From NCBI GenBank assembly GCA_002296975.1, contig DBIS01000251.1, forward strand, positions 1 to 16,639: DNA of 16,639 bases, given 5' to 3'. The position numbers were made by a program, and so were the translations under genes. Numbering within the stretch: position 1 is the stretch's first letter; the number at the start of each line of letters is the position of its first letter. Origin of the DNA: Deltaproteobacteria bacterium UBA796. Its GTDB lineage: Bacteria; Myxococcota_A; UBA796. The notes below the pieces were generated by a model that was given only the letters and a program-made list of their open reading frames with translations, ran no database searches and was not told the DNA's origin. Positions 14,845 to 16,639 of this stretch are shown one piece after another.

Positions 14845-16168
14845 GGGTGGGCTCGCTCATCACGTAGACCATCTTGGAGTCTTGGGCGCGGACCCAAAAG
14901 AAGACAGCGCCTTGCTCATTTTTGAAGTGTCGGCCCACGAGCAATGCGGTGTTGCTTCCATCTTTTAGCTGCACCTCGAAGGCCATTCTGGGCTTGGCCA
15001 GCCCGGTGCGTCGGTCGGGAAGCTCGCCGGCCTGTTCTTCTCCGCGGGGTGCAGAGAGCATGCGCACGACAAACTGAATATCGGCCACATCAACTTCGAG
15101 ATCTTTTGGGCTTGCGATGCCCCATACACCGGTGGCAGCATCACGGGCCAGTTCGACTTTGATGCTGCGCTGGTAGTAGATCAGCCGGGCCATATCGGCC
15201 TCGGCTACTTTGAACATGTTCATGTCCTTTATGGCGCTCACCCCATCGATAAAGGGTGCAATATCGGTGCGAGGAACAGCGTAAACACCGACTTTTCCGG
15301 CCACGCGAAGGAAGGCTGCACCCTCTTCTTGGCGACGACCGATGGCGAGAGTGGTCTCGGTCCCATCTTTGTCCATGATGGTGATTGAGGCTGCAGGGGG
15401 AGAGAACCCACCGTCAAAATCATCGTCGAGGATGTTGGCGGCCCGCATTGTTCCGATTTTTTGGACAAGCTCCGTGAGCCCTGCGGCGTCCAGGTTCCAC
15501 CCTGGGTCGGGTTCAAGTGTCCATGGGCCGTCACCTGTTTGTTCGTCGGTGGGGGCGCGTGCCAAGTGATAGATATCACCATTCCACGACTCGATTCTTA
15601 AGCCTTGGATGTCGGCCTCGGCCCGATCGACCACAACACGGTTTCGCCAGTCGGTGGGGGCTCTTGCAAACCGTCGACGACCGCCGAGCCGTGCCCGATA
15701 GATGGCGTCGTCGCCGCTCACCCGAACAAAGGTGGATCCTCCGGCAAGATCGGCGCCGAGGGTGAAGGAGGCTGCGGGCTCACCGGTGTTGGTCCACAGC
15801 TCAACAACCAGTCCGTTTGAGGCATCCAGGCCGTATTCTTTGAGATTGCCGGCATCCACGGTGACGTCGGCGACCACACGAGACCGAAAGGCGGCCAGGA
15901 GGTGGCTGATGCGCGTGGTGTCTGCGTCTTGCTTGACCGGCGCGGTGATGGCCCAGCGCTCGGTCAATTCATCTTTTTCCAAGATGGTTTTTTCGATGGC
16001 AGATGACAACTCGATGCGCACGATGTGATCGGGGTTGACCGATGCGATCACGGCCACCTGCTCCCCGTCGTTGTGAGCAGGCCGATCGAATATTGCGAGG
16101 GCGCTCAAGACGATGGCGACCAGGCTTAAAAAGATGCTTTTTGGGGTCAGGACGGGGGTGGTGCTCAT
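14810..16168 (-). CDS. Membrane-anchored DUF4340-family protein
   Basis: The 452-aa product has one N-terminal transmembrane helix (about residues 11-27, after a short segment with K10) and a large domain, probably periplasmic. Three copies of a W-x-[IL]-x-x-P-type unit followed by an Asp-led helix are visible: WAITAP at W72, WTLEPDP at W216 and WGIASP at W349. Each leads into a helix such as TTRISHLLAAFRS, AAGLTELVQKIGT or VADIQFVVRMLSA. This is the DUF4340 pattern. In many Bacteroidota and Myxococcota such genes lie beside ABC-2/GldG-type transporter genes, but none is visible here. The start overlaps the upstream stop (ATGA), and GGAGG lies 6 nt before the ATG, so translation is probably coupled. 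The biochemical function is unknown. Confidence 0.88.
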   Translation of the reverse strand: MSTTPVLTPKSIFLSLVAIVLSALAIFDRPAHNDGEQVAVIASVNPDHIVRIELSSAIEKTILEKDELTERWAITAPVKQDADTTRISHLLAAFRSRVVADVTVDAGNLKEYGLDASNGLVVELWTNTGEPAASFTLGADLAGGSTFVRVSGDDAIYRARLGGRRRFARAPTDWRNRVVVDRAEADIQGLRIESWNGDIYHLARAPTDEQTGDGPWTLEPDPGWNLDAAGLTELVQKIGTMRAANILDDDFDGGFSPPAASITIMDKDGTETTLAIGRRQEEGAAFLRVAGKVGVYAVPRTDIAPFIDGVSAIKDMNMFKVAEADMARLIYYQRSIKVELARDAATGVWGIASPKDLEVDVADIQFVVRMLSAPRGEEQAGELPDRRTGLAKPRMAFEVQLKDGSNTALLVGRHFKNEQGAVFFWVRAQDSKMVYVMSEPTLSRLRAGFGQI

Positions 16169-16639
16169 TTAGGTCCTCCGTCGTGTGTTTTCTTTTTGGC
16201 GGGCGCTTTCTTCTTTGTAGCGGCCTTCTTTTTGGCGGGCGCTTTCTTTTTTGTAGCGGCCTTCTTTTTGGCGGGCGCCTTCTTCTTTGTAGCGGCCTTC
16301 TTTTTGGCGGGCGCCTTTTTTGCGGCTGGTTTGGCCAGTGCGGCGAGAACCTTCATCTGAGCGGTACCCGGGGCCTCATCGGTGATCTCATCTACAGGAT
16401 ACATGGGTACGAAGGGGGCCGGCCTGGGGGCTGGCTTGGGGGCTGCCTGTGGCTGTGGCAGTGGCGGGTCTTGTTCTTGGAGTACCCTGAGGGCTGTCGC
16501 GGCGAAATGCATGGATTCGGCCATTTGTTCGGGCGTAATTTCTTCGTCGTCCGGCTTGCTGGCGATCTCATCTGCGAGGGACCAGGCTGGGCCGAGTTCT
16601 GGCTCAGGCTCAGGCTCTGGCTCTGGCTCTGGCTCAGGC
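16165..16639 (-). CDS. Partial protein with Pro-Glu repeat and Lys/Ala/Pro histone-H1-like tail (5' end outside window)
   Basis: The frame stays open to the right edge, so the protein is incomplete; 157 residues are visible. In order they are a run of seven Pro-Glu dipeptides, a short acidic/helical segment (DDEEITPEQMAESMHFAATA), a Pro/Ala-rich stretch with PQPQAAPKPAPRPAP, a short segment (VDEITDEAPGTAQMKVLAAL) and then a basic tail made of a 12-residue unit KAATKKKAPAKK repeated about three and a half times. The ATG at 16524 is internal and probably not the start, because the Pro-Glu repeat continues before it. Lys/Ala/Pro tails of this kind occur in bacterial H1-like and HU-tail nucleoid proteins and in AlgP-like proteins, where they bind nucleic acid. 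Here the tail is joined to an acidic region and the gene is coupled to a membrane protein gene, so DNA binding is uncertain. The family is not recognised. Confidence 0.8.
   Translation of the reverse strand, partial: PEPEPEPEPEPEPELGPAWSLADEIASKPDDEEITPEQMAESMHFAATALRVLQEQDPPLPQPQAAPKPAPRPAPFVPMYPVDEITDEAPGTAQMKVLAALAKPAAKKAPAKKKAATKKKAPAKKKAATKKKAPAKKKAATKKKAPAKKKTHDGGPK
16175..16179 (-). promoter_or_regulatory. Ribosome binding site GGAGG for the DUF4340 gene, inside the upstream gene
   Basis: The - strand reads GGAGG, ACCTAA, ATG. The Shine-Dalgarno codes for the Gly-Gly just before the end of the upstream protein, which supports translational coupling through the 4-bp ATGA overlap. Confidence 0.75.
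16192..16320 (-). repeat. 36-bp direct repeats, three full copies and one partial, coding for the Lys/Ala/Pro tail
   Basis: Full copies start at 16192, 16228 and 16264, with a partial copy from 16300; adjacent full copies differ by only one or two bases. Each encodes KAATKKKAPAKK on the - strand. The near identity at DNA level points to recent unit duplication and possible copy-number variation between strains. Confidence 0.92.
16597..16638 (-). repeat. 6-bp repeat encoding seven Pro-Glu dipeptides, running off the right edge
   Basis: On the + strand CTCAGG and CTCTGG hexamers alternate to the end of the window, coding for Pro-Glu on the - strand. The full length of the tract is unknown. Confidence 0.85.

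Noticed and set aside
16192..16320. Regular 36-bp repeats as a CRISPR-like array
   Set aside because: The copies are directly adjacent without spacers, are in frame and encode a Lys/Ala/Pro tail, so this is a coding repeat.
16522..16524. ATG at 16524 as the start of the Lys-rich protein
   Set aside because: The same frame continues upstream without a stop to the window edge through a regular Pro-Glu repeat, so this Met is probably internal.

Overview
The window looks like a chromosomal segment from a Myxococcota-like bacterium (formerly Deltaproteobacteria). Three things suggest this. There is a cluster of eukaryote-like Ser/Thr kinases fused to ATPase and TPR regions. There is a secreted trypsin-fold protease with an Asp-Ala/Ser/Thr linker and a MYXO-CTERM-like tail (one Cys, a hydrophobic stretch, then RRKK). 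Base composition is fairly GC-rich, with heavy use of TTG for leucine. The genus cannot be fixed from sequence alone. Genes are packed tightly: no gene-free stretch exceeds about 140 bases, and I see no tRNA, rRNA, CRISPR array or insertion sequence.

Region 1 (1-10212, + strand) is a co-directional array of large signalling proteins. It opens with the C-terminal TPR end of a protein cut by the window edge (1-921). Three kinase proteins follow: 970-4293 (1107 aa), 4343-7876 (1177 aa) and 7873-10212 (779 aa). Each has an intact HRD/DFG kinase domain, then a STAND/AAA_16-like NTPase region, then TPR-like helical repeats. Gaps are 48 bp, 49 bp and a 4-bp overlap, so the array may be one transcript. 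The first two NTPase domains have Arg in place of the Walker A Lys. The third has lost most of Walker A and Walker B and has a much shorter repeat region, so it looks like an active-kinase/pseudo-NTPase paralog.

Region 2 (10214-13137) holds envelope and secreted proteins. A trypsin-like protease on the - strand starts at TTG behind a strong Shine-Dalgarno. Divergent from it are a small lipoprotein with a carboxypeptidase-regulatory-like domain and, 41 bp later, a formylglycine-generating-enzyme-fold protein that lacks the catalytic cysteines.

Region 3 (13146-14844) is housekeeping: ruvX (- strand) and, divergent from it, full-length cinA (+ strand). Region 4 (14810-16639, - strand) has a membrane-anchored DUF4340 protein translationally coupled (ATGA overlap) to an upstream gene cut by the right edge. 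That partial protein has a Pro-Glu repeat and a histone-H1-like Lys/Ala/Pro tail built from 36-bp direct repeats. The 3' ends of cinA and the DUF4340 gene overlap by 35 bp in antisense.

The most distinctive content is the tandem kinase-STAND-TPR array, in which one member keeps its kinase but has lost its ATPase motifs. Cooperation among the members is inferred from layout and paralogy, not shown.
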